Shown here: piece after piece, positions 24,436 through 35,700 of the stretch
How the letters are laid out: each line of letters opens with the position of its first letter
Numbering within the stretch: position 1 is the first letter of the stretch
Source of the DNA: Paracentrotus lividus
Taxonomy: Eukaryota > Echinodermata > Echinoidea > Camarodonta > Echinidae
DNA length: 64,000 nucleotides
Assembly (NCBI GenBank): GCA_940671915.1
Contig: CALNVZ010003426.1
Coordinates: 5,891,732-5,955,731 of the forward strand
Direction of reading: 5' to 3'
Position numbers and translations under genes: made by a program
The notes under the pieces: generated by a model
What the model was told of the DNA's origin: nothing
Seen by the model: the letters and a program-made list of their open reading frames with translations, nothing else
Database searches by the model: none

Positions 24436-24893
24436 TGTATAATAATTGTAAATTATATTTCTTGCCTCATATCATCCCGGCATGATAGTGACTGGTTGAC
24501 AGTGCGTGCGCTGTTAGTCAGTTTTTGTCCGTGCAGGGATGGGGCAAGAATTATTCAATCAAGATTTATTCAATTATGAATAATATTATTCCATTATGAA
24601 TATGTTTCAGTTAAAAAAAAAAATTGCTTACTTTTGTATTACATTTTATATTAAAGGGACCACGCCTAACTTCATAGCATCACTGCTCTTGCTTTAGCTG
24701 GTTCTCTATAGAAACTTTTCTCACGATGATAATTGTTTTTTCTACTACTTGGTTTTACTTCATATGGATACTAATAATTGATTTCTATTATCTGTTTACC
24801 AATACTGATGTTGTTAATTTGATTATTTATTTTGTTAACTTTTGAAACATGAAAGAATCAATAAAAAGTAATCTTGAATCTTGAATCTTGAAT
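24436..24893 (+). mobile_element. Probable 3' end of the CR1/L2-like LINE
   Basis: AT-rich sequence ending in repeated CTTGAAT units (ATCTTGAATCTTGAATCTTG near 24873-24893). Short tandem 3' termini instead of poly-A are typical of CR1/L2 LINEs. A non-LINE-looking stretch right after the gap (24470-24545) may be an insertion or a misjoin. Confidence 0.6.
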
Positions 24894-26775
24894 GTGCAAT
24901 TATGATAAATAATAAATAAATAACTTTAAAAACTATTTTCAAATCAATACACTTTCTTTTCTTCTTTGTTAAAACTTTTATCTAAGAACAAAAATAAAAG
25001 AACGCAAAAAAAAAATAACAACAACAACTAAAAACAGAGCTTTTATAATTGTAATGCGTACAATTATATCGGGTGATAGTACTGATAGATTGTGTAGCAA
25101 TAAAGTGATACAGCAATTTGTGCGTCTACAGGAAAGGAGAGAACAAAACTGAAACGAAAGAGAGAAGTAAAATAAACTTTTTGAAAAAGAAGAAAATGAA
25201 TTGTGTAATGTGATGAATTTGACATTTAATCACCTTTTACAATTGACTGTTTTGGATCGGTCTCAGCCTTAACATGAAAAGCATTTGGGAGAAATCAGCC
25301 ATATTTTATCCTGATAATACACTAAATTGTGAATTGGAAAAAAAAAAAAGAAATTTTGGTTTGCATGAGATATTTGCCGATGTTTTATTCCTTAGACCCC
25401 ACATTTTATAAGTGGAGTTTTATATTTACTATGTCATAAACTTTCAGAACAGCGAAAAAATAAATAGGGTTTCGACCTTCGACGACGGCTTTGGAGGATT
25501 CTAAAGACGTATGTTTTGTTAATGTTTTTACGATTATTTGCCATTGACGGCACGCGCGGGAAATTGAAATTTGATGAGCGCGTGCGTCTGTAAGTTCGGC
25601 TGGAAACAATTTAAAATATATTAGAAACTCCTAAAGATAATAGTCTAAATTGCAATCAACAAAAACCCCGGAATTTTTGCGATTTACAAGTGACGCAAAA
25701 CGCGCGCACGGGCGCTTACGCGCGGAAAATTTTCAAAATTCTTGAATGGCCTGAAACATACTTGTATGTGAATATGGGTGATGTTTGAGCATTTCTAGAT
25801 TTTGAACACACAGGTTTTTGAAAATTTCAAACCTGTATACAAGCATTTAATCAAATAGCTGTCGAATTATTTTTTGTTAGGAAAATGACGCTCTTCAATT
25901 TGAGACCATCCACTATTCATTTGGACAAAATTTTTGACACGCCAACGCTTTGGACTTATAAAAAAGAAAAGAAAAAAAAGAGCATATGCAATTGATGGTG
26001 TATCCAACTCGAAAAGATAATTGGGGGTGCCGTTGATCCTGAAGAATTATCAGGATTTTGTGTAGGCATGTTTTTGGCCAAAAATGGCATATTGGACAAA
26101 TTGACAAAATTTCGCATGCGCGTAGTTCCAACTTGAACAGACGATCATTTCGTTATAAATAGTCTAAACATGAGTGTTAAGGTGTCAAACTGTTGTGAAT
26201 ATTATCAAAGATTCCTTTAAGAGCAAAAATACGACGATCTGAAAGCTGCATTCTTCGCCTACGCGCATTAATGCGCGCAAAATGTGCGCGCGCAATTTTT
26301 CTTGAAATGCTTAAAATGACCTGAAACGTACTTCTACTTCAGCCATAAAGTGATTTTGAACATTTAAAATTTTGCGCGCGCGTAATCCTTAATGCGCGTA
26401 CTTACGCGCACGCATATGTTCTAAAAGATGCGCTTAATTTGATTATGTGTACTAAGTATATTGATCAATGATTATCATTTTATGAAGTTATGATTGATAA
26501 TGTGATTTTACAAAATGGCGTCTAATGACGTCACATTATGCTAATGAGCTAGAAAAGATCAGTGCTCAGATTTCATGATGAGCTATCATTGCTGAAAGTT
26601 TGAAATACTTTAATGCATTATTTTTTGAGTTATCGTGTCTACAAAATTGTAACAGGAGTAATAAAATAAGAAACAAAATAAAAATAAAGAAAAAGAAGAT
26701 TCGGACAATAACAAGAGGTGATATGTACATACGTACATACCACCTAAAAATAAAAAAATCGGGACTTCTAAGTAA
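24894..26775. other. Intergenic stretch without recognisable genes
   Basis: AT-rich, with several GCGCGC-rich alternating purine-pyrimidine patches (25690-25730, 26265-26295, 26375-26420). A repeated phrase (CTGAAACNTACTT plus GCGCGNAATTTT) occurs near 25690-25770 and 26280-26340, suggesting an old duplication. No protein motif was seen. Confidence 0.55.
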
Positions 26776-26924
26776 AGGCCCGGTCCCAGTGGCGTTTAAG
26801 ACGATTTACGTATGAATTGCGCACAAAATTGGTTTGCATTCGCTAAGTATCCGCAGTATTCGTAAAACATGCTTGTTTCAGTTGGCCGACATCCGCACGA
26901 GTCCGCGATTATCCGCAAAGGCAC

Positions 26925-26977
26925 ATTTTCCGTTCCCAGGATTTTTGAGCAGCTCAAAAATCCTGGGAACGGAAAAT
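26925..26977. repeat. Perfect palindrome with 26-bp arms
   Basis: The arm ATTTTCCGTTCCCAGGATTT and onward (26925-26950) is followed by one central base (26951) and its exact reverse complement (26952-26977). It lies in the subterminal region of the Harbinger element and could form a cruciform or hairpin. Confidence 0.95.
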
Positions 26978-27781
26978 CGTGCCATTTATACGCAATTCAT
27001 CCACAATATATACTTAATCCATGCGCTGAATATCCGGAGTTATCCGCTGATATCCGCAACTGACGGGGTATGGCGGCTTGGCGGCGGAGTTGAATAGTGC
27101 GTAAAACGGACATACAGCGTTCCTATCACGTCTACATCCCGAACTAAAATAACCTGTAACGAATGCGTACAGACTTGCCACAAATAGTGCGTTTGTATAA
27201 CGTCTGCTTTGCATCTTATTTGCGAACAATATGCGAGTGCTCAAAGACTCATCATATCAAAATCAGACACAAGTCACCAGAAAAGAGTAAAAGATTTCAA
27301 CAAAGCAATCCATTTTTAAAAGCCTTTCCCAAATCATTTCTACTCATTTTTCTTACAGAACATACAAGAAACATTGAAATTCAGAAAATCAAAAAAAATA
27401 TTTCCTCCAAATTAGACAATTTTTAATATTTTGCCGATTTCCTCGACCCTATTCTGAATTTGTTCGGCGACTTGTGTCTGATTTCGATGTGATGCACAGG
27501 CGAGAATCCAAGAAAAGGGAATTGAATGCATTTCTCGGGCCCAATTGTCTGGGGACAAAAGCGGCTCTATTATGTTTACTCATGGACCCGATAAATTCAT
27601 TGTATGACATCGGTCTGCGTCCGCTACTGATGCATCACATTATGGTGTGGTTACGTAGAAATTGACATGTGCCAGTCATTGCCAGTGCAGCTGCATGTGG
27701 AGAGGTACAGAATCCCCAAAGACGTGGAATAGTTGCTGCCATCCAACTTAACATAACAATCGACTTTTCCAAGTCCAGCAA

Positions 27782-28870
27782 TTGCTCCAGAGGCGGAGAA
27801 GGAGGCGAAGAAGAAATCAAAGAGCTATTCATGTGAGAGCATGGATTGGTAGAAGATTGGACCTGGGCATGTACAATAAACTGATGGTCGAGCTGCGTAA
27901 TGAAGATCCTCGTGCCTTTCATAACTTTATGAGAATGCCCCCAGCCATGTTTGACGAATTGGTGGACCGGCTCACTCCCAGACTGACCAAGAAACAGATC
28001 AACTTCAGACCTAACTTGGAACCTGGTCTCAAGGTGGCACTAACAATGCGCCACCTTTCCTCTGGTACAAAATACAGGGAAATGCAGTATGCCTGGAGGG
28101 TACCACACAACACCATAAGCAAAGTTGTCAGAGAAGTATGTAGGCCTAATAAGACCAGGAGGAGTACCTCGATGAGCAGATGACTTGCCCCACCACCGAA
28201 GAAGAATGGCGGAGAATTGCTGATGACTGGCTGCAGAACTGGAACTTTCCTCACACCGTAGGTGCCATTGACGGCAAACATGTGGCATGCAAAGCTCCCC
28301 CCCCCCCCCCAACTCAGGATCGGAATACTACAATTACAAGGGTTTCTTTAGTATAATACTGTTTGCTATGGTCAGTTCCGACTACAAGTTCAATTGGGCT
28401 GACGTATCAGGAAAGGGCTCTGCATCAGATGCCCAAATCTTCAACCACAGCGATCTGGTCTAGAAAACGACGACATCATGGGTTGGCCTCGTCCAGATCC
28501 CCTGCCCAATGACACACAAGATGATCCTTACTTCATTGTGGGCGACGATGCTTTTGCCCTAAGAACATATCTAATGAAGCCATACGGCGCGAGAAAGCTG
28601 ACCAGGGAAGAACGCATCTACAATTACAGATTGTCAAGGGCCAGAAGAGTTATAGAGAACACTTTTGGTGTCCTGGTAAACAGATTTCAGGTACTGCTCA
28701 CAACCATGCAACACCATGCTGAAACAGTCGGGCTCATATAGTGAAGGCTTGTGTTCTGCTCCACAACATTATGCGCAACCATAACCCTGTCCTGCAGAAC
28801 AGACATTTGGACGGTCAGCTGCAAAATGAACAAATGGGGCCTGTATGGAGAATGGCGAAGGGGAGAGCAT
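27782..28870 (+). pseudogene. Harbinger transposase (HARBI1-like DDE nuclease), frameshifted
   Basis: The catalytic triad is recognisable in order. GAIDGKH has the first Asp codon at 28270-28272. A GDDAF motif has the second Asp at 28544-28549. IENTFG has the Glu codon at 28655-28657. The N-terminal part (27782-28183) has the arginine-rich leader and the FR...P..F..L...L family pattern. Frameshifts near 28140-28170, a stop near 28461 and a further shift near 28737 break it. A C14 run at 28298-28311 may hide another. It ends around LLHNIMRNHNPV and a short tail. The start is uncertain, because the open frame begins at a non-ATG codon, possibly an exon start. Confidence 0.88.
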
Positions 28871-28987
28871 TCGCAATCGTTTTCCCTTTTATTCGTGAAA
28901 TGTCCGTATTTATTCGTCATATCTTCGCTATATATTATTAATACATCCGTAATTCATACGAGGAAATTTGACACTTTGGGTCAATTT

Positions 28988-31427
28988 CCCTGATAGCAGA
29001 AACTTGTAAAAAAAGACGTTTTATTTACGTCATTTTACGACGTGTCTCACGTCATATTGACGTTGTAAAAATACGTCTTAAAGACAAACATTTGCACCAA
29101 CGTACGTCGTCATATTGACGTCGTATATTGACGTGATTATGACGTCGTCAATAGTCAACTACGACGTCTCAATGACGTCTTTACACCGTATTCTTGACCA
29201 GTATAAGACGTCATATCATGATTATTTGATGTGATTAAAGACGTCATAAAGACATATGATTTGTGACGTGATATATACGTCTTTATATTTTCAAATTTAA
29301 TATTTCGAGAGAACTTTTATTGACCATCAACTGAATTTGTACTCAGAGGATCTCATAGCGTTAACCGTGCTATGGAGCAAGAGTTACTCAGTTCTTCCTC
29401 TAAGGGCATGGTTCATGGCCTTAATTTTATCGAGGGAACATCCCAGCAAACACAAAACGTTTTCAGAACGTTTTAAAAACGTTTTATTCAGGTCCCGTAG
29501 GTCCTCGTCTGAAATGAACGTTTAGAAACGTCATTTATAGCGTCCAAGTTGGACTTTCAACTTGTGAAAAAACAATGGTTCCAAAAAGAACGTTTTTAAA
29601 CGTTTCTGGACGTTACAAAATGAACGTTTTAATCAAAACGTTCACAAACGTTTTAATTTGTAACCTTATAATAGACATATTTTATTGAACGTTTTATGAA
29701 CGTTTTTAAAACGTCCAATAGGACTTTATGCAAATGAGTGGTAATTTGCATATAATACGATAGACATATGGAAATAAACGTTTTTAATGAAGTTTTTTCT
29801 ATTTAGCAGTAATGAATTCATGCTTTGGTGTTTCGTTTATTGTAATATTGTTTCTGAAACACACATAAAGTTTAAAAAACACTAATTCAGTATTGGAATG
29901 TACTAACATAACAAAAATGTAATAACTAACCATTACAAACAATACTTTCAATAAGCTATAATTTACTGGAGCAATATCTAGAGTTAAATCCAAATGAATC
30001 CACTCAAGTCTGCCCTTTAAGCATGATTTTGATTGAGACACTTCACTCTTAAGTGCCATTCACCAATTTGGCCAAGAGCTTGAGGTGCAAATAATAACAA
30101 ATTTTTATTCATTACATTGTTTACATAAGTTTTTAATAGGTTCTCCCAAACGTTCCTATAGACATTCTCTAAAACGTTTCTGAACGTTCCAAAGGTTTTC
30201 TGGACGTCCGCAGAACGTTTTTTGGAACCTTTTAAAGGTTTTCTGGACGTCCACAGAACGTCCATGGAACGTTCCGAAGGTTTTTTAAAGATTTTCTGGA
30301 CGTCCGTAAAACGTCCACGAACGTTGTAAAAGGTTTTGGACTTTTATAAGGTTCCACAGGTTTCTACAGGTCCTTAAATTTTCGAAAGGTTCTTTTGGGG
30401 TTTTTAAACTTTAGAAAACGTTTCTAAACGTCCATTTGAATGTTTTTATTAACGTCCAAAACCTTCCACAAAAGGACGTTTTCTAAACGTTTTGACAAAA
30501 CGTCCATAGAACGAACTTGGAACGTTCTTAAAACGTTCAGAAAACGTCCAATTGTTAGCTGGGATTAGTTATAACTAGTGGTAGTTCCATGTATTTATGT
30601 TATAAATAATATAACTATGTCATGGTTAAAGTTTCCTTAATTCTTCTTTAATGAATTGCATACTTATTTCATTCTACTTTATCGCTTAATTCTGACGTTT
30701 TTAATTTATTTCTTAATAAAAAAAAATACTTGTGTAAAGAGTTTAACATTGTTTTTATGAAAGAAACATGATAAAAACTCGACTAATTACTCAAAATCAT
30801 TACTATTTCTTTTCATAATCGATTACAAAATTATCACCAATAGTCATAATCCCGTCATAATCTGGTCATATAAAAATACAAATTTAATCGTCGTAGATTG
30901 GTCCATAAATGACGTCATAATCAAGTCATAATATGGTCATATAAAATGCATATTTAATCGTCGTAGATTGGTCAATAAATGAAGTCAAAAACAAGTCATA
31001 ATCTGGTCAAATAAATTGCAAATTTAATCGTTGTAGATTGGTCAATAAATGATGTCATAATCACGTCATAATCTGGTCATATAAATTGTAAATTTACTCG
31101 TCGTAGATTGGTCAATAAATGACGTCATAATTACGTCATAATCTGGAGATATAAAAATGCAAATTTACTTGTCGTAGATTGGTAAATAGTAGACGTCAAA
31201 AGAACGTCATAATCTGGTCATATAAAATGCAAATTTACTCGTCGTAGATTGGTAAATAGTAGACGTCATAATCACGTCATAATCTTGTCATTTATAAAGG
31301 CAAAATATTCTTGTCGTTGAAAGTGGTCAATATGACGTTATGAAGACGTCGTATATACGACGTATGACCAGTATTACTAGTTTACGACGTCATTACGACG
31401 TTATTACGACCATTTCTGCTATCAGGG
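28988..31427. mobile_element. TIR element with CCCTGATAGCAGAAA ends and GACGTC-rich arrays
   Basis: CCCTGATAGCAGAAA at 28988 recurs inverted, ending at 31427. TTT flanks both ends. The left arm (29005-29280) and right arm (30850-31410) consist of imperfect repeats built around ACGTC/GACGT. In the right arm the unit is about 63 bp (GTCATAATCTGGTCATATAA then ATTTACTCGTCGTAGATTGG). No ORF. It is nested in the Harbinger element. Confidence 0.85.
29442..30563. mobile_element. TIR element with CCCAGC(A/T)AACA ends and AACGTT-rich arms, nested
   Basis: The left CCCAGCAAACA and the right-end reverse complement CCCAGCTAACA are flanked by AT on both sides (29440-29441 and 30564-30565), a possible 2-bp target duplication. 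Both arms (29455-29790 and 30145-30550) are full of AACGTT/AACGTCC motifs in both orientations. The 350-bp centre is unrelated AT-rich sequence with no meaningful ORF. Confidence 0.8.
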
Positions 31428-31515
31428 TTTGTTGTGGATGAAAACGAACGCTCGAAATTTTTAGCCGCAATTCACTATGCGCAGTTAATCCCGGCTCGCC
31501 ACTGGGACCGGGCCT

Positions 31516-32564
31516 TAAGAATTTACAGGTTATGGCATGGCTCGATCAACTTACCCCACCAAAAACAGGGGCCGCGAGCGTTTTTGAAGGAGGGGTTGAG
31601 GCGAAAGTGGGACAGGCTAAATATCACAAATGTATGGTCATTTTTGTGTTTTTGTACACGTTGGCTGAAAAAAAAGTGGGGGGGGGGGGGCGCAGCCCCA
31701 GCCCCCCCCCGGCTCCGCGCGGCCACTGAAAAAAAAATCACATCTTGCCCCATACACGCCATTTTGAAATCTTTTTATATATTTTTTATCTTACGTTAAA
31801 TGAAGATCAAAGGCTTTTACACATGAATGCACGATATAATGTTATCCATTCATAATAAGCAGTTTTGATAGGACCCATTTGGGAAGACAAAATCATTCCA
31901 CAGGCCTATCTACATGATAATGTGAACATTTAAAAAAAAATGTGTGAATCAACAAAATAACGTCAAATTTCTACCCATTCGTAGCTCATGTCTTGATTTT
32001 CCCCCCAGTGATTTAAATAGATGTCCTTGATATTCTGAAGGTGCAAACAAGTCTTTATTCATTACAGTTTTTTAGTTATAGGGGTACCTCATCTTACCCG
32101 GGTCACCGTCAGCTAGGCGCATTTTACCATACCCTAGATCTTCTTTTCTTTTTATAATAATTATTATTAAATTTAAACCAAACCAGGGGGGGGGGGGGGA
32201 AACACGCAAGATAAATTTTGGGATTTGTGGGTCGTGCAGTAGATGAAAGTGCAATATGAAATTGCAATTATTTTTTTTTTTAATTAAAAGATAAACTAGT
32301 GCAATAATGTCAGAAAATATCCTGTAGTAGGCAGTTAGTTTTTATTCAAGGCTTTTTAAATATGAGTCTAGGAAAGCCAAATAAAAAAATAAAAAGTCAA
32401 ATAAGAAATACAAGAAGAGCTAATTATTATATTCATTTTCAGCAACAAAAAAAAAAAATATTGTTATTTTTTTTTTTAAATGTATATAATATTTAAATAT
32501 ATATATGAGAGTTAGACTTCGGGAATTCACAAATTTGAACGCCTTTAGCTACATCTAACATTTT
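31516..32564. other. Intergenic stretch upstream of UTP20
   Basis: Poly-G/poly-C rich sequence near 31678-31712 (GC-rich repeat fragment), a G12 run near 32187, and AT-rich low-complexity sequence (32270-32510). No gene was recognised. Confidence 0.6.
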
Positions 32565-32570
32565 CACGTG
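32565..32570 (+). promoter_or_regulatory. Candidate E-box (CACGTG) upstream of UTP20
   Basis: A canonical CACGTG sits 91 bp before the UTP20 start codon. Myc/Max-type factors bind this site, and many ribosome-biogenesis genes use it. Whether this copy is used is inference. The transcription start site is unknown. Confidence 0.35.
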
Positions 32571-32660
32571 TGGGTAAACTTTTACATGCTCGCTTGATCT
32601 TGATCAGAGGAATTGTCATGAAAATGGATCAATCATTATAGTCTTAGAAAATAAATCAAA

Positions 32661-32714
32661 ATGGTGAAAACGAGCTCTAAATCCTCTCATCATAAAGATA
32701 CAAACAGGTTCAAG
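32661..32714 (+). CDS. UTP20: UTP20 exon 1 (start codon)
   Basis: Eighteen codons, MVKTSSKSSHHKDTNRFK, ending in phase 0 at AAG|GTGAGT. The HKDTNRF stretch corresponds to the HKTENTYRF-like start of vertebrate UTP20, which supports this ATG. Confidence 0.85.
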
Positions 32715-35700
32715 GTGAGTTTACGTAGTCGAATGAGTTAAAGTTAAATAACAGTTGTGATCGCGAGGTTCTCAAGGTGTTCATTATGTGTTTGATGATA
32801 CGAACGCTTGTCTCATAAGTGTACATATACTGAATGCAGTTGCGACGTCAAATTGGTGCGGTTGAGATGATGGATAACATTAATGGTTCACGTAGAAATG
32901 TTTACTCCATAATTTAATAATTTATGCATGACGCTCGAATGATCACGAATTAGCATATGAAATACACTACCATTGTGCCTTCCAATGAACAATAGTCACG
33001 ATAAAATTTAGAGTGGTCATTTATTTTTTTGGTAAGTCCTCATTTCTTTACTTTAGGGTAAGGCCCCCAGTATTCGGTCCCTTAGAATCGGCGATAATAT
33101 GAAAACTTACCTCCTTTATCTGACGATCCACCCACTAGAAGAATGAAAAAATTATACTCTAAAAGATTATCAAAATCTTTTAAAATATTTAATTATGGTT
33201 AAAAAACATATCGCTGATAGAATGAGGAGATGTTTTCTGCCCGGCAATCGGTTTTTGTGGCAAGTGTTTGGTCACGCCTGCTTTCCCTATGCGTTTCGAT
33301 CGCGCAGACTGAAAAACCCGCGATGCGAAGTGTCACAATACAAAACCCTGATAATGTGTAGGCGCCGCACTCAGTCAATCTCTCGGCGAAACCGAAAAGT
33401 GGTTAGCGCCCCCTCTTGACAAAGGTGTGTGGTTTTTTTAGGATTGCGAAACATGTGGGGCGAGATGAAAAAATTCGCTGCGACCAAAGAATAAGTGGAA
33501 GTTCCCCGTCATTCTCATACCAAATTCATGGTAGCAGCGGACAGCATTACTTCACAACGCACCCCGGAAGAGCGACCAAAGTGTTAGCATTTGCGCTAAG
33601 ACACGCTAAAGTGGAAATCTCCGCGAAGACGTTCAATTCAGAGTACCGGGGGGGGGGGGGGGGGCACCGGGCAGCGGGCGCACTACCCTATACGTTTTCA
33701 AATGTCATGGAGTTGGCAAAGCTGCAAACCAACATCAGTCAGTACTGAAAAATGGCTGTCTGTCTCCCTCTTGGTTGCTGAGGAACTTCTCAATAATAAT
33801 TAGCGAAACAGCTTTAAACCTACCTCAAAATAATTAAGATAATCTATAGTCTCCAGGCCTCTACAAAATTTTATTTTTCGCTTGCCCTGTTGGGCAAGTG
33901 AAATTTGGTTTTTGCTTGCCCACAAGAAAAGAACTTGCCCGGATTTTCTTTTCATTTTCTTTGTTTAGACCTTAATCATGATATTATTTTTAATAGCAAC
34001 TACCATCTGAGACCTAATGAGAGTCCATAAGTGACGAGCGTATAGGAAGATTATATACAAGAATATTTAGCCATTTTTTTTGTGTGTGATATTTTTCTGA
34101 TTCGTATCATAACACATTTTATTGTGTTCACTGGCATGTATCTTTCTCTCAAATCATGGCTTGCCCGATTGGGCAAGCCATGATTTGATCTTTACTTGCC
34201 CTCCAGTGGTTTTCACTTGCCCCGGGCAAGCGGGTTGTAGCGCCCTGCAAGGGTTTGTGGTTTTTTTTTTATTACAAAAACATGTGGGGCAAGATGAAAA
34301 AATTGCTGCGACCAAAAGATTAAGTGGAATTTCCCCGTCATTCTCATACCAAATTCATGGTAGCAGCGCACAGCATTACTTCACAACGCAAACCGGAAGA
34401 GCGGCCAACCCATTAACGTTTTCACTAAAAAGTTAAGTGAAATATCTCGGTGATGACGTCCAATTCAGAGTAAGTTTGCAATCTCGTTTTATATTTTGAT
34501 TGTGTGATTTCGTGTGGTGTGTTCAGTTTGTTTTGTATTTCAGTCATTGTCAGTCATGTCAGTAAGAACCATTCATAAATATGTTGCATGTTTTCTCTGT
34601 TTCTTGTTTACAGTTTGAAAGCTTTTCAGAGCGGATAGCTCATATAAATATAGATGTTATTCATAGGAGTAAGAAGACACATAGCGAACCTCAGGTATGA
34701 ACATCATCATTCACTTTAACCTTGTATAACATTGTCAAACAAAGGTTCTATTATGGGGGGGGGGGGAGGAAGGGGGATAATGTCATAGTCAGTCTTTGCA
34801 GAAAGTTATGCATTGATTTTTTTTTTCAAGTGCACTATGAGAATCAGTAAGATAGCTCATTGACTAATCTATGGTAGAATGTACAGTATGTAAATTGCAT
34901 TTTGGTCGTGTGTCATGAGTTGGGGGCAAAATGCGTTACGTGTTCAAAAATTGGAGAAATACGCATTGTCACAATCAAATGTTTCTAGTTGCTTTATAGT
35001 GAATCAGACCTGTATAAAGTATATATATTTTGAAAGCTTAGATTGTAAGGAAGAAGATTAGCATTCTTTTTTACCTGTACAGGGTGTGTATTAAAAGCTA
35101 TACAGGGTGACGTAAGAAAAAATGGTTTAAAAAGTGCCACCATTTCTATGGTCAGTAATTTCTTATTCCTTGCACCAATTGAAATGAATCAACTTGGACT
35201 GTGTTAATAAGACCCTATGCTTTAAAAAAATATAAACATGTAACACAAAATTATTTTGTCCCACTGTGCTACAAGGTGTCCAAAAAAAGGAAAAGAAATG
35301 TAGTGAAAAAGTGACGTATACCCTTTCTTCTACATATGTTTAACTATTTAAACAATGTTTATTGCAAGAAAAATGTTTTAACTCAACTCTGTCTATACAT
35401 ACATGCAAAGAAAAGAAAAAAACACACATAAAATTGCATGTACAGGGTGTTAAAAAAAGGTATTACCATTTTAATGCAATGCCATTCAACTACTAAATGG
35501 TCATTCCACGCCAAATCACCCAAAATACCATTTCCGATTTTGCTAAAACTTGGTGTACTTTTAGAGTCATCCCACAACAATAAATTTTAAATTTCAAGTC
35601 AATTGGTGAGGGGTTCAGAGATACGGTCCACATATTTCGAGATTTCCTGCAAAAAGGGGGCGTGGTCGCCTACCTTTAACCCCTATATCTCGGGAACCGC

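Larger units (their letters stand above)
26776..31515 (+). mobile_element. PIF/Harbinger DNA transposon, both ends and TAA target duplication present
   Basis: The TIR AGGCCCGGTCCCAGTGGCG at 26776-26794 is repeated inverted at 31497-31515, and both ends are flanked by TAA (26773-26775 and 31516-31518), the 3-bp target duplication typical of Harbinger elements. Subterminal TATCCGC-like repeats follow the left end (26848-27060). It encodes a broken HARBI1-type nuclease (27782-28870). No second (Myb-like) gene was recognised. A 2.4-kb element (28988-31427) is inserted inside and is itself interrupted by a 1.1-kb element (29442-30563). Confidence 0.92.

Noticed and set aside
27782..28900. A domesticated HARBI1 host gene
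   Set aside because: The frame is broken several times and the sequence sits inside an element with TIRs and target duplications, so it is a dead transposase.
33416..33748. 110-aa ORF as an alternative UTP20 coding exon
   Set aside because: It is part of a duplicated intron 1 block whose second copy does not preserve the frame, and it bears no similarity to UTP20.
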